From: Acidimicrobiia bacterium
Lineage (GTDB): Bacteria; Acidobacteriota; Vicinamibacteria; Vicinamibacterales; CAVVIG01
DNA length: 64,000 nucleotides
Assembly (NCBI GenBank): GCA_016871175.1
Contig: VFZL01000009.1
Span: 1 to 64,000 of the forward strand
Direction: 5' to 3'
The notes under the pieces: model-generated
The model's database searches: none
What the model saw: the letters and a program-made list of their open reading frames with translations, nothing else
What the model was told of the DNA's origin: nothing
Made by a program: the position numbers and the translations under genes
Shown here: positions 35,322 to 44,915 of the stretch, piece by piece
How the letters are laid out: each line of letters begins with the position of its first letter
Position numbering within the stretch: the first letter of the stretch is position 1

Positions 35322-36791
35322 ATGAGCCAGATGGCTGGACAGGTGCGCCGCATCGCCGTCGGGCTGGCGACGCTCGCGTTCGCGATCGGGAGCGGTTTCG
35401 CCGCAGCGCCCATCCTGGCTGGGTCCGCGGACGACGTTGCGCTCGTCCGAGCGGCCAAGGCCGGCGATCGTGAGACGGTCGAGAGGCTCCTGCGCGAGCG
35501 CGTTGACGTGAACGCGCGCTCTGAAGACGGCATGACGGCGCTGCACTGGGCTGTGTACGGTGGCGATGTCGAGCTGACCCGCCGGCTCATCGCCGCGGGT
35601 GCCGATGTCAACCTGACGAATCGTTACGGCGCGCCGCCTCTGGCCACTGCCTGCGCGCGCGCCGACGCGACTCTTGTGACGACACTGCTCGAAGCGGGTT
35701 CGGACGCGAATGCGGCTCCTGCCGGCGAGCCGGTCATCATGACGGCGTCGCGCACGGGAATCGTTGAGGCCGTGACAGCCCTGCTCACGCGCGGCGCGAA
35801 CGTGAACGCGACCGACACGTCCAAGGGCCAAACGCCTCTGATGTGGGCGGCTGCCGAGAATCACGCGCCCGTGGTCCGCGTTCTGCTATCCAAGGGCGCC
35901 GACGTTCGAGCGCGCTCCGCCACCGGATTCACCGCGTTGATGTTCGCGGCGCGACAGGGTCATCTCGCCTCGGCCCGGCTGCTGGTCGAGGCCGGCGCGA
36001 ACGTGAACGACAGAACGCCGGAAGGCACTCCCCTTCTCACACTCGCCGTGGAGAGCCTTCGGTACTCGACCGCGGAGTTCCTGCTGGAACAGGGCGCGGA
36101 CCCGAAGGCAGTCACCAAGCGCGAGGAGACCGCCCTGCATGTGCTCATCCGCGGACGCTCTCCCACACGTCGTCGACGACCGGTCGACGATCTCGCGAGC
36201 GCCACCCTGCTGGAGCACTTGCTCGCCAAAGGTGCGAATCCGAATGCGCGCACCCCGAAGGCGCCCCGCATCACCGATGCGATGGTGGCCAGCTCCCTGC
36301 GCCCAGCGATTGACAACGTCGTGAACCTCGGTGGCGCCACGCCGTTTCTGCTCGCCGCGCAGGCGGCGGACCTCAAGGCCATGCGCATCCTGCTGGACCA
36401 TGGCGCCGACCCGAAGCTCGCCACGTACGAGAACACGACACCGCTGATGACCGCGGCGGGAGTTGGCTTCGTCGAAGGTCGCGAGCGGACGCGCCCGGAG
36501 CGAGAGGCGCTTGCGGCCGTGAAGCTTCTAGCCGAGGCGGGTGTCGACATCAATGCCGTCAACGAACGCGGTCAGACGGCGGTCCATGGTGCCGTCTATC
36601 GCGCGGCCGATACCATCATCGAGTACTTGGCGCAGGCTGGAGCCCGACTCGATGTGCGGGACGAGTTGGGTCGCACGCCCCAGCAACTCGCCGAATCGGG
36701 CTTCAATCAGGTCAGCAGTGTCATTCGACGTGAGCGGTCCGCCGCGCTCCTCCGGCGTTTGGGCGCCGACGCGACGACGGCCGCTCGGTAG
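35322..36791 (+). CDS. Exported ankyrin-repeat protein (paralogue 3)
   Basis: 489 residues. A hydrophobic N-terminal segment (AVGLATLAFAIGSGFAAAPILAG) fits a signal peptide. Ankyrin repeats run from ADDVALVRAAKAGDRETV to the C-terminus. As in the other two paralogues, a non-ankyrin stretch (about residues 265-330, with TPKAPRITDAMV) interrupts the repeats. The end reads RSAALLRRLGADA. It lies only 6 bases before a DUF1592 gene, so it is the first gene of an ankyrin-DUF1592-DUF1552 operon. Confidence 0.9.
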   Translation: MSQMAGQVRRIAVGLATLAFAIGSGFAAAPILAGSADDVALVRAAKAGDRETVERLLRERVDVNARSEDGMTALHWAVYGGDVELTRRLIAAGADVNLTNRYGAPPLATACARADATLVTTLLEAGSDANAAPAGEPVIMTASRTGIVEAVTALLTRGANVNATDTSKGQTPLMWAAAENHAPVVRVLLSKGADVRARSATGFTALMFAARQGHLASARLLVEAGANVNDRTPEGTPLLTLAVESLRYSTAEFLLEQGADPKAVTKREETALHVLIRGRSPTRRRRPVDDLASATLLEHLLAKGANPNARTPKAPRITDAMVASSLRPAIDNVVNLGGATPFLLAAQAADLKAMRILLDHGADPKLATYENTTPLMTAAGVGFVEGRERTRPEREALAAVKLLAEAGVDINAVNERGQTAVHGAVYRAADTIIEYLAQAGARLDVRDELGRTPQQLAESGFNQVSSVIRRERSAALLRRLGADATTAAR

Positions 36792-36797
36792 GTTCGT

Positions 36798-39302
36798 ATG
36801 CGTCACTTCACGCTCCGCGACATGATTCGTTCGGCAGCAAGCAGTCCGCGCACAACAGGGGCAAGCGGAAGCCGGTGTGGTGTGGCGACGCGTGTGGCCG
36901 GAGTCCTCGCGATCGCGCTGATCGGCACCGTTCCGGCAGTGGCGCAGACCGCCGCGGCAGCTCGACGCGCTGAAGCCTCGGCAGCCTCTCGCGCAGACGC
37001 TGACGCTCGCGCAGGGACAATTCGCGCGTATTGCGTGACCTGCCACAATCAGCGCGTGCGGACGGCGTCGCTCGCACTCGACGCCGTCGATATCAACACA
37101 CCCGCGGCAGCGCCAGCCGTCTGGGAGAAGGTGATCCAGAAGTTGCGAACGCGCACGATGCCGCCGACCGGGAGCCGCCGACCCGACGAGAGTGCCTACG
37201 ACGCGGTCGCGTCGTGGCTCGAGGCATCGCTGGACCGCGTCGCGGCGCTGCGGCCAAATCCCGGTCGACCCGAGCTGGGTCGTCTCAATCGAGTCCAATA
37301 CCACCGTGTCATTCGCGACCTACTCGGGCTCGACGTGGACGTCACGGAGCTCCTGCCCGCCGACGACTCCGCGTTCGGCTTCGACAACATCGGTGATGCG
37401 CTCACCGTCTCGCCGGTGCTGCTCGAGAGCTACCTGAACGCGTCGCGCAAGATCAGCCGGCTCGCGGTCGGCACGTCCTCGACGCCGGTCGCCAGCAGTA
37501 CGTATCGCGCAGCCGCCGACCTCGTGCAATCCGGCCATCTCGATGGCCTGCTGCCGGGCACCCGCGGCGGGTTGGTCGCCCGGCACAACTTCCCAGTCGA
37601 TGCGGAGTACGAGATCCGCGTCCGTCTGGCCCGCACCACGTTGAACGCCGTGCGAGGCGTCGATGAGGAGCAACAGGTCGATCTCATGCTGGACGGCAAC
37701 CGAATCGAGCTCTTCGCGGTCGGAGGGGCCGGCTTCAGCAAGGTGATCGGTCGCAACGACCAGAGCGGCGGACAGGGCCTCTCGAGAGCATTTGCGGCAG
37801 ACGAGCACTTGAGAGTCCGCGTGCCGGTCAAGGCGGGCGCGCGTGAGCTTGCCGCGACCTTCGTCGCCAAGCCCAGTGCGTACGCCGAGTCCGCGCCGCG
37901 CATTCTTGCGGCCGTCGATCGCATCATCGTCACCGGACCCTACACGGCTGGGAGAACCGAGACCGCTGCCGCCGACACTGAGGTCAGACGTCGCATCCTC
38001 ACCTGCCGGCCGAGCACGGTCGCGCAGGAAGTGCCTTGCGCGCGACGCATCTTGTCCAGGCTGGCGCGGCTCGCGTATCGACGCCCGCTGAGTGACAGCG
38101 ACCTGGAGGACCTGCTCCGCTTCTTCCGCGAGGGCCGACGAGGCGGCACCTTCGACAGCGGGATTGAGCTCGGGCTCCGCCGAATGCTCGCGAGCCCTCA
38201 GTTCGTCTTCCGGTTCGAAGACGAACCAGCCTCGACATCGCCCGGTGCGACGTATCGCCTCGACGATCTGGCAGTGGCCTCGCGATTGTCGTTCTTCCTG
38301 TGGAGCAGCATGCCCGATGAGGAGCTACTGTCGCTCGCCGAGCGCCGGCAATTGAGCGACCGTACCGTACTCGCGCAACAGGTGCGCCGGATGCTGGCGG
38401 ATCCGCGGTCCGATGCACTGGTCACGCAGTTTGCCGGCCAGTGGCTGCTCACGCGAAACGTGAGCAACCTGAAGCCGAACCCGGCGGAGTTTCCGGAGTT
38501 CGACGACAACCTGCGTCAAGCCTTTCGCACTGAAACCGAGTGGCTCCTCAGCGATGTGATGCGTGCCGACAAGGGCGTCTTGGGGCTGCTCAACGCTGAC
38601 TACACGTTCGTGAACGAGCGGCTCGCACGGCACTACGGGATGCTCGGCATCTACGGCGACCAGTTCCGGCGCGTGACCGTGGCCGACGACAACCGCCGAG
38701 GCCTGTTGGGGCACGGAAGCATCCTGAGCGTTACGTCGTACGCGACGCGCACGTCGCCGGTCCTGCGAGGCAAGTGGATCCTGGAGAACCTGCTGGGTGC
38801 CCCCCCGCCCGCGCCGCCGCCGAACGTGCCGGAGTTGAAGGATGACCCGGACACCGCGACCTTGAGCATGCGGGACCGCATGGCGCAGCATCGACAGAAT
38901 CCAGTTTGCGCGAGTTGCCACGCCCGCATGGATCCGCTGGGCTTCGCCCTCGAGAACTTCGACGCGGTCGGCAAGTGGCGGAGCACCGGTGAGGAGAGGA
39001 CGCCGATCGACGCGTCGGGCACACTACCCGATGGCGCACCGTTCAACGGTCCCGCGGGTCTGCGAAAGGCGCTCACCGCGAGACCGACGGTGTTCGTCAC
39101 TGCCCTCACCGAGAAGCTCCTGACGTTCGCTATCGGTCGAGGGCTGGAGTACTACGACGGTCCCGCGGTCCGCGCGATCGTCAACGTATCAGCGGACCAG
39201 GGTTTCACGTGGTCGTCGCTCGTTCAGGGCGTGGCCTCGAGCACGCCGTTCCGGATGAAACGCGCTGCGGGCGCCGCCGCTGCTGGGGCGCCGGCGCAGT
39301 GA
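36798..39302 (+). CDS. DUF1592-type dihaem exported protein (copy 1)
   Basis: 834 residues. The N-terminal hydrophobic stretch (VAGVLAIALIGTVPAVAQ) is a likely signal peptide. The domain order matches the DUF1587-DUF1595-DUF1592-DUF1588-DUF1585 architecture known from Planctomycetota and Acidobacteriota. CVTCH lies at about 79-83, LNRVQYHRVIRDLLGLD at about 160, and SRLSFFLWSSMPDEELL at about 495. RRGLLGHGSILSVTSYATRTSPVLRGKW is near 640. A second haem motif CASCH is at about 703, then LLTFAIGRGLEYYD. Function is unknown; two c-type haems suggest electron transfer or an oxidative reaction. A DUF1552 gene follows after 20 bases. Confidence 0.9.
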   Translation: MRHFTLRDMIRSAASSPRTTGASGSRCGVATRVAGVLAIALIGTVPAVAQTAAAARRAEASAASRADADARAGTIRAYCVTCHNQRVRTASLALDAVDINTPAAAPAVWEKVIQKLRTRTMPPTGSRRPDESAYDAVASWLEASLDRVAALRPNPGRPELGRLNRVQYHRVIRDLLGLDVDVTELLPADDSAFGFDNIGDALTVSPVLLESYLNASRKISRLAVGTSSTPVASSTYRAAADLVQSGHLDGLLPGTRGGLVARHNFPVDAEYEIRVRLARTTLNAVRGVDEEQQVDLMLDGNRIELFAVGGAGFSKVIGRNDQSGGQGLSRAFAADEHLRVRVPVKAGARELAATFVAKPSAYAESAPRILAAVDRIIVTGPYTAGRTETAAADTEVRRRILTCRPSTVAQEVPCARRILSRLARLAYRRPLSDSDLEDLLRFFREGRRGGTFDSGIELGLRRMLASPQFVFRFEDEPASTSPGATYRLDDLAVASRLSFFLWSSMPDEELLSLAERRQLSDRTVLAQQVRRMLADPRSDALVTQFAGQWLLTRNVSNLKPNPAEFPEFDDNLRQAFRTETEWLLSDVMRADKGVLGLLNADYTFVNERLARHYGMLGIYGDQFRRVTVADDNRRGLLGHGSILSVTSYATRTSPVLRGKWILENLLGAPPPAPPPNVPELKDDPDTATLSMRDRMAQHRQNPVCASCHARMDPLGFALENFDAVGKWRSTGEERTPIDASGTLPDGAPFNGPAGLRKALTARPTVFVTALTEKLLTFAIGRGLEYYDGPAVRAIVNVSADQGFTWSSLVQGVASSTPFRMKRAAGAAAAGAPAQ

Positions 39303-39322
39303 AGCCGCATGGAGGCTGGCAC

Positions 39323-40669
39323 ATGGCGTTCTTGACGAAGCGAACCATTCCCCGCCGAGCGATGTTGCGCGGCCTCGGGGCCTCTGTCGCCCTCCCGCTC
39401 CTCGATGCCATGGTGCCACCGGTGGTCGCCGCCCCTCGTGGTGCGGCCGCCTCGCCCACTCGCCTCGGGTTCGTGTACATCCCGAACGGAGCGGTGATGG
39501 CGCAGTGGACGCCGAGTGGTCCTGGTGAGGCGCTGCAGATGACGCCGATTCTTGAGCCGGTTGCAGCTTTCAGAGACAAGCTGACGGTGGTCTCGAATCT
39601 CGCATCACGTCCTGCGGAGGCCGAAGTCGGCGAAGGCTCCGGTGATCACGCCCGCGCCAGCGCCGTCTGGCTGAGCGGGGTGCACCCGAATCGGACCGAG
39701 GGCCCGGATTTGCGTGGTGGCCAAACGACCGATCAGATGGCGGCTGAACGGTTGGGGCGCGACACGCAACTTCGATCGCTCGAGATCGCCGTCGAGAACT
39801 TCAACACGGTCGGGTCGTGCGACATCGGCTACTCGTGCGCCTACGTCAACACGCTGTCGTGGCGTACGCCCACCGCACCGCTTCCGATGCAAACCAACCC
39901 GCGCGCCGTGTTCGAGCAACTGTTCGGCGATGGCGGGACACCGCAGCAGCGGCAGCAGCGCGCCACCACGGACCGCAGCATTCTCGACGCGGTTGTCGAA
40001 GAGATGCGTCGCCTGCGGAACCGCGTCGGCGCTGGAGACCGGCGGCGCGTCGAACAGTATCTGGACGGCGTACGGGAGATTGAACGTCGAATCCAGAAGA
40101 TCGAGCAGCAGAGCCAAGCGAGCGATCTGCGACTGCCTGAGCTCCCGGCTGGCGTGCCCGATAGCTATGATGACCACGTGAAGCTGATGTACGACCTGCT
40201 CGTGCTCGCCTATCAGGCCGACATCACGCGCGTCAGTACCTTCATGCTTTCTCGCGAGGCGTCACAGCGGACCTACGACCAGATCGGTGTTCCCGACCCG
40301 CACCACTCGATCTCGCACCACGGCAACACCGCGGACAAGCTCGAGAAGCTGGTGAAGATCAACTCGTACCACATGAGCATGTTCGCGTACTACCTCGACA
40401 AGCTGCGCGCGACACCCGATGGTGACGGCACGTTGCTCGATCGCATGTTGATCCTCTACGGCGGGTGCATCAGCGACGGCAACCTGCACAGCCACTCGCC
40501 GCTGCCGACACTGCTCGCCGGTGGCGCGAACGGCACGCTGGCTGGAAGCCGGCACCTGCTGCAAGCGCCGAACACGCCGCTCTCGAACTTGATGGTGTCG
40601 ATTCTCCACAAAGTCGAGGTCGACGTGGATCGCGTCGGCGACAGCACGGGACCACTGGCCGGCGTGTAG
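39323..40669 (+). CDS. DUF1552 Tat-exported protein (copy 1)
   Basis: 448 residues from ATG 39323. The twin-arginine signal is PRRAMLRGLGASVALPLLDAM, one residue longer than the core RRAMLRGLG motif, pointing to export of a folded, perhaps metal-bound protein. Conserved family blocks are GDHARASAVWLSGVHPN, DIGYSCAYVNTLSWRTPTAPLPM and LLYGGCISDGNLHSHSPLP. DUF1552 is distantly related to the DUF1501/alkaline-phosphatase-like group, as I recall, but no enzymatic activity is established. It is encoded directly after its DUF1592 partner. Confidence 0.9.
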   Translation: MAFLTKRTIPRRAMLRGLGASVALPLLDAMVPPVVAAPRGAAASPTRLGFVYIPNGAVMAQWTPSGPGEALQMTPILEPVAAFRDKLTVVSNLASRPAEAEVGEGSGDHARASAVWLSGVHPNRTEGPDLRGGQTTDQMAAERLGRDTQLRSLEIAVENFNTVGSCDIGYSCAYVNTLSWRTPTAPLPMQTNPRAVFEQLFGDGGTPQQRQQRATTDRSILDAVVEEMRRLRNRVGAGDRRRVEQYLDGVREIERRIQKIEQQSQASDLRLPELPAGVPDSYDDHVKLMYDLLVLAYQADITRVSTFMLSREASQRTYDQIGVPDPHHSISHHGNTADKLEKLVKINSYHMSMFAYYLDKLRATPDGDGTLLDRMLILYGGCISDGNLHSHSPLPTLLAGGANGTLAGSRHLLQAPNTPLSNLMVSILHKVEVDVDRVGDSTGPLAGV

Positions 40670-41170
40670 TTACGTGGGCCAAATGCCCAGCAGCCGGCGC
40701 ACGAGCACGAGCTGACCGATGTGATACGCGGCGTGATCGGCCGCGAGCAGCACGGCGCGGAGGCACGTCTGGTCCGGCCTGGTGGCATTGGGCACTGCGG
40801 CCAACAAGTCCGGCTGACGCTGCACCAGCTCCTTGAACGCCTTCAGGTCGCGGCGATACCCCGTCACGCTCTCGTCCCAGTCACGGTCGCCCCCAGGTGC
40901 CGGAGCCGGCCAGTAGTCGTCGGGCCACGCCTTCTCCTTGTAGTCAGAGCTGACGCAGAAATCGAGGATATCCGCTTGCGCCCGTCGTAGGTGCTCGAGA
41001 ATCTGCCAGGGCGAATGCGGCAGGCGCTCGGGCACAACTCCATGACTCGCGGGTGGAATGCCGTCAACCGCTTGATCGAAGTCGACGCGCGCTTCGTGCC
41101 AGTCGAGGAAGCGCACCAGTTGCGCTCGCAGCGGGTCCAACGTCTCTCTGCTCACTCTCGCTCCACGCAC
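40670..41170 (-). CDS. DinB-family protein
   Basis: 166 residues, predicted four-helix bundle. Metal-ligand candidates are His in HSPWQILEHL (about residue 53) and the pair in ADHAAYHIGQL (about 143-147), the usual DinB/YfiT triad. These proteins are often thiol-dependent metalloenzymes or damage-induced; the activity here is unknown. It is the only cytoplasmic-looking product between 28 and 48 kb. It ends one base after the convergent DUF1552 stop. Confidence 0.85.
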   Translation of the reverse strand: MRGARVSRETLDPLRAQLVRFLDWHEARVDFDQAVDGIPPASHGVVPERLPHSPWQILEHLRRAQADILDFCVSSDYKEKAWPDDYWPAPAPGGDRDWDESVTGYRRDLKAFKELVQRQPDLLAAVPNATRPDQTCLRAVLLAADHAAYHIGQLVLVRRLLGIWPT

Positions 41171-41234
41171 GAAACCATGGCCCGAGTCCTGGTGGCTCAG
41201 TCCTCATCACGCAGAACCACGGCGACCAGTGATT

Positions 41235-42590
41235 TCACATCGACAGCTCGGTGAAACGCCCAGTGCTGTCACCGACGCCCTCGGTCCGAACACCAACGGC
41301 TTGAAGCGCGGTGAGGTACAGGTTCGTCAGCGGCGTCTGGTCTGCGAAGGTCAGATGGCGACCGCCCTTGATGGCCCCACCTGCGCCCCCTGCGACCAGA
41401 ATCGGCAACTTGTGAGGAATGTGCAGGTTGCTGTTGCTCATGCCGCTGCCGTAGATCAGCAACACGTGATCGAGCAGCGTGCCGTCGCCATCGGGTGTCG
41501 CGGCCAGGCGCGAGAGGAAGTGCCCGAACAGCGACGCATGGAGCGTGTTGACCTTTGCCAGCTTCTCCAGCTTCGCCGGGTCGTTCTGGTGATGTGACAG
41601 CGGATGGTGCTGCTCGGACACGCCGATCTCCGGGTACGTTCGGCTGCTGAGCTCCTTGCCGATCATGAATGTGATGACGCGTGTCAGATCCGACTGATAC
41701 GCGAGCACCTGGAGATCGATCATCAACTTGGCGTATTCCTCGAAGGTACCCGGCACAGCGCCCGTCGGGCGGTCCAGGAGCGGCAGCTCGCGAGCGCCTT
41801 GTGACTCGGCCTTCTGAATGCGGCGTTCGACGTCACGCACGGCGTCGAGATACTCCGAGAGCTTCTGACGATCCCGCTTCCCGAGACCGCGCTGCAGGTC
41901 ACCAACCGATTCGGCCAGTGAATCGAGCAGGCTGCGATCGCGGCCAATCTGCGCGAGCCGAGCCTGCGCGTCGGTGCTGTCGTGATCGCCGAACAACCGC
42001 TCGAACACGGCCCGAGGATTCGTTTCCATCGGCAGCGGCGTCGTCGGGCTGCGCCAGCAGAGCGTGTTGACGTACGCGCAGCTGTACCCGACGTCGCACG
42101 CGCCGGCGAGCCCACTGGTCTCCAGGCCGACCTCGAGCGATGCAAGTTGTGTCTGCTGGCCGAGCTGCCTCGCGGCGATCTGATCGACCGAGACGCCCGC
42201 CTCGAAATCGGCGCCCTCGGTCGGCTTCGCGTGAACGCCGGTCAGGAACGCCCCGCCGATGCGTCCGTGACCACCGGCGGGTTCACCAAGCCTCGCCACC
42301 GCCGGCTCATTGTCGAGCCCGGTCAGCACCAGCAACTGGTCGTGGTACGGCGTGAGCGGCTGGAGGATGCGGGACATCGTGAAGCTGGCGCCGGCCTCTT
42401 TCGGCGTCCACTCGCTCATGACCGCGCCCATCGGCACATACACGATGCCAAGGCGAGGGGTCGCCTTCGCGGGCGTCTTCGCGAGCGCCGTCAGCGCCGG
42501 CACCATCCCATCGAGGAGGGGCAGAGCGAGCGACGCACCGAACCCTCGCAGTACCGTGCGGCGCGGAATCGCCTTCTTCGTGACCGTCAT
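41235..42590 (-). CDS. DUF1552 Tat-exported protein (copy 2)
   Basis: 451 residues. The Tat signal IPRRTVLRGFGASLALPLLD follows MTVTKKA. Family blocks include GGHGRIGGAFLTGVHAKPTEG, DVGYSCAYVNTLCWRSPTTPLPM and LIYGSGMSNSNLH. The ATG at 42590 overlaps the stop of the upstream DUF1592 gene by four bases, so translation is coupled. It is closer to copy 3 than to copy 1 by visible motifs (GVHAKPTEGADF, CWR.PTTPLPME). Confidence 0.9.
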   Translation of the reverse strand: MTVTKKAIPRRTVLRGFGASLALPLLDGMVPALTALAKTPAKATPRLGIVYVPMGAVMSEWTPKEAGASFTMSRILQPLTPYHDQLLVLTGLDNEPAVARLGEPAGGHGRIGGAFLTGVHAKPTEGADFEAGVSVDQIAARQLGQQTQLASLEVGLETSGLAGACDVGYSCAYVNTLCWRSPTTPLPMETNPRAVFERLFGDHDSTDAQARLAQIGRDRSLLDSLAESVGDLQRGLGKRDRQKLSEYLDAVRDVERRIQKAESQGARELPLLDRPTGAVPGTFEEYAKLMIDLQVLAYQSDLTRVITFMIGKELSSRTYPEIGVSEQHHPLSHHQNDPAKLEKLAKVNTLHASLFGHFLSRLAATPDGDGTLLDHVLLIYGSGMSNSNLHIPHKLPILVAGGAGGAIKGGRHLTFADQTPLTNLYLTALQAVGVRTEGVGDSTGRFTELSM

Positions 42591-44905
42591 GTCTCCGCCC
42601 TCCTCATCCGAAATGGCGTGCTCTTGACCACGCCGGCGATCAATGCCGACCATCGATACCCACTTGGTGCCGCGTCACGCACGATGTGTCGCACGGCTGG
42701 CAGATCGGACGCGTCCAGTCCACGCCCGAGCGCGTACGTCAGCAGCTTTTCGACGATTGTCGGGGCGAAGCCGCGCTCGAGGAGCAGTGCGCGCAGCTCG
42801 GTCGCGCCGTCGAACTTGCGGCCGTCGGGCAGGGTTCCGGAAGCGTCGATGGGGGTCCCCGCTTCACTCATCGATCGCCATTGCCCAATCGCGTCGAAGT
42901 GCTCCAGCGCAAAGCCGAGCGGATCCATCTTCGCGTGGCAGCTCGCGCACGCCGGATTCCGGCGATGCTGCTCCATCCGCTCGCGCACGGACTTCGGCGA
43001 CCCACCTGCGGTGTTGTCCGGCAACGCCGGTACGTTGGGCGGTGGCGCCGGCGGCGGCGCACCCAGCACGTTCTCGAGCAGCCATTTGCCTCGCACCACG
43101 GGCGAGGTGCGATCGGCATACGAGGTGACGGTCAGAATGCTGCCGTGTCCCAGGAGTCCGCCCCGTCGACGATCGGCGAGCGCGACCCGGCGAAAGTGGC
43201 TGCCGTACACGTGCGCGATGCCGTAGTGACGCGCGAGCCGCTCGTTGACGAACGTGTAGTCCGCGTTCAGCAGCTCCGCGACTGGGCGATCGTTCTGAAT
43301 CTGGCTCAGGAGGAAGAGCTCCGTTTCCTGCTGGAACGCTTGGCGTAGGTTGTCGTCGAATGCTGGGAACGCATTCACATCGGGCGTCACGGCCTCGATG
43401 TTCCTGAGATGGAGCCACTGGCCCGCGAACCCGTCGACGAGCGCACGCGCTTTCGGGCTGGCGAGCATACGCCCGACCTGCTGCTCGAGATCCGCTGGCG
43501 TGGACAGCCGGCCACGCTCGGCAGCAGCGAGGAGCTCGTCGTCTGGCATGCTGCTCCACAAGAAGAAGGACAGGCGAGACGCCACTTCCATCGGAGACAA
43601 GCGATACGCCGCGCCGGGGCGGACAGAGGCCGGATCGCGCTCGATGCGGAATAGGAACTGCGGATCGACGAGCACGCGTTCGATCGCTCTGCGGATGCCT
43701 GAGTCGAAGCCTCCGTCGGCATGGCCCTGCTGGTAGAACGGCATGATCCGCTCGGCGTCTCGATCGGTGGCGGGGTGGCGGTACGCGCGGCGTATCAGCG
43801 TTGTCAGGATCCGCCGCGCACAGGCCCCCTCCTCCGACGCCTTTCGCGGCGTGCACACGAAGAGTGCACGCCGGCTCGGCGTGTCACCTGGGCCGACCGG
43901 GTTGTGAGGACCACCCACGTCAATCCGCTCGACACCCACCTCGTAGCCAGCCCTACCTCGATACGCGATGTTGCCGACCGGAAGCTGTGCAGGGCTCAGT
44001 CCTTCGACGGCAGCCGCCTTTCGCGCGAAGGCCACGCCGATTTGACGCGGCCCCGCGCTGACTGACACTCGTGTCTCGAGCGGCGGCTCCGGCTGCCCAT
44101 CGTCGGTGGGCCTCGCCGCCCGCACTGCGAAGGTGCGCACCCGCTCGCCATCGATGCGAATCTCGAGATCCTGCGGCAGTTGAGACCGGCGCCGCTGCAA
44201 GTGAACCCGGACCACGTATTCACCGCTGACTGGGAATGTGTGCGTGACCGTCAGCCCGCCACGCGTGCCGAACGGCGTGTCGTCGGCCGTGCGATCGTCC
44301 TGGACACGGTACCGCGAGACCTCGTAGGACTCGATGGCAGGCTGCTGCGCGACATCGCCGACCGCCAGCCGTGCGATCCGTTTCGCCGCGGACATGTAGC
44401 GCTCTAGCAGCCCTGGCGAAACCACCATCGCGTCCGCGTTGTTGTCGAATCCGTACGCGCTGTCGTCGGGCGGGAGCAGACTCCGGACGTCGACCTCGAG
44501 CGCGAGCAGATCGCGGATCACGTTGGCGTACTCGGCCCGGTTCAGCCGATGAATCGAAGGCCGACCTGGATCGGGATGCGCGGCGGCTGCCTGATCCAAC
44601 GTGGCTTCGAGTGCGGATGCAACATCATCGTACGCCGTCTGGTCGGGCCGTGGACGACCCACGGGTGGCATGGTGCCAGTCCGCATTTTGCGCACGACCT
44701 TCTCCCACGTCGCAGCGGCATCGCCCGCACGGGCGGGATCCAGGGTGTCGAGCGTCAGGTTCGCGGTTCGGAGCCGCTCGTTGTGACAGGTCACGCAGTA
44801 CGCATCGAGCACGGCTCGCGGCGTGGTCGCCTGCGCGGACACCGATCGCGCGGTGTCGATCGACACGATAGCGATCACGAGCGAGACATTCAATCGAGCC
44901 AGCAT
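42587..44905 (-). CDS. DUF1592-type dihaem exported protein (copy 2)
   Basis: 772 residues from ATG 44905, where the signal peptide MLARLNVSLVIAIVSIDTARSVSA begins. Haem motifs are CVTCH at residues 37-41 and CASCH near the C-terminus. The DUF1587 segment reads LNRAEYANVIRDLLALEVD, the DUF1592 core SRLSFFLWSSMPDDELL, and the DUF1588 block RGGLLGHGSILTVTSYADRTSP. It lies 10 bases after the DUF1552 gene of the next pair upstream, so both pairs form one four-gene operon read from 48643 to 41235. Confidence 0.9.
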   Translation of the reverse strand: MLARLNVSLVIAIVSIDTARSVSAQATTPRAVLDAYCVTCHNERLRTANLTLDTLDPARAGDAAATWEKVVRKMRTGTMPPVGRPRPDQTAYDDVASALEATLDQAAAAHPDPGRPSIHRLNRAEYANVIRDLLALEVDVRSLLPPDDSAYGFDNNADAMVVSPGLLERYMSAAKRIARLAVGDVAQQPAIESYEVSRYRVQDDRTADDTPFGTRGGLTVTHTFPVSGEYVVRVHLQRRRSQLPQDLEIRIDGERVRTFAVRAARPTDDGQPEPPLETRVSVSAGPRQIGVAFARKAAAVEGLSPAQLPVGNIAYRGRAGYEVGVERIDVGGPHNPVGPGDTPSRRALFVCTPRKASEEGACARRILTTLIRRAYRHPATDRDAERIMPFYQQGHADGGFDSGIRRAIERVLVDPQFLFRIERDPASVRPGAAYRLSPMEVASRLSFFLWSSMPDDELLAAAERGRLSTPADLEQQVGRMLASPKARALVDGFAGQWLHLRNIEAVTPDVNAFPAFDDNLRQAFQQETELFLLSQIQNDRPVAELLNADYTFVNERLARHYGIAHVYGSHFRRVALADRRRGGLLGHGSILTVTSYADRTSPVVRGKWLLENVLGAPPPAPPPNVPALPDNTAGGSPKSVRERMEQHRRNPACASCHAKMDPLGFALEHFDAIGQWRSMSEAGTPIDASGTLPDGRKFDGATELRALLLERGFAPTIVEKLLTYALGRGLDASDLPAVRHIVRDAAPSGYRWSALIAGVVKSTPFRMRRAET

Positions 44906-44915
44906 CGATCTCACT

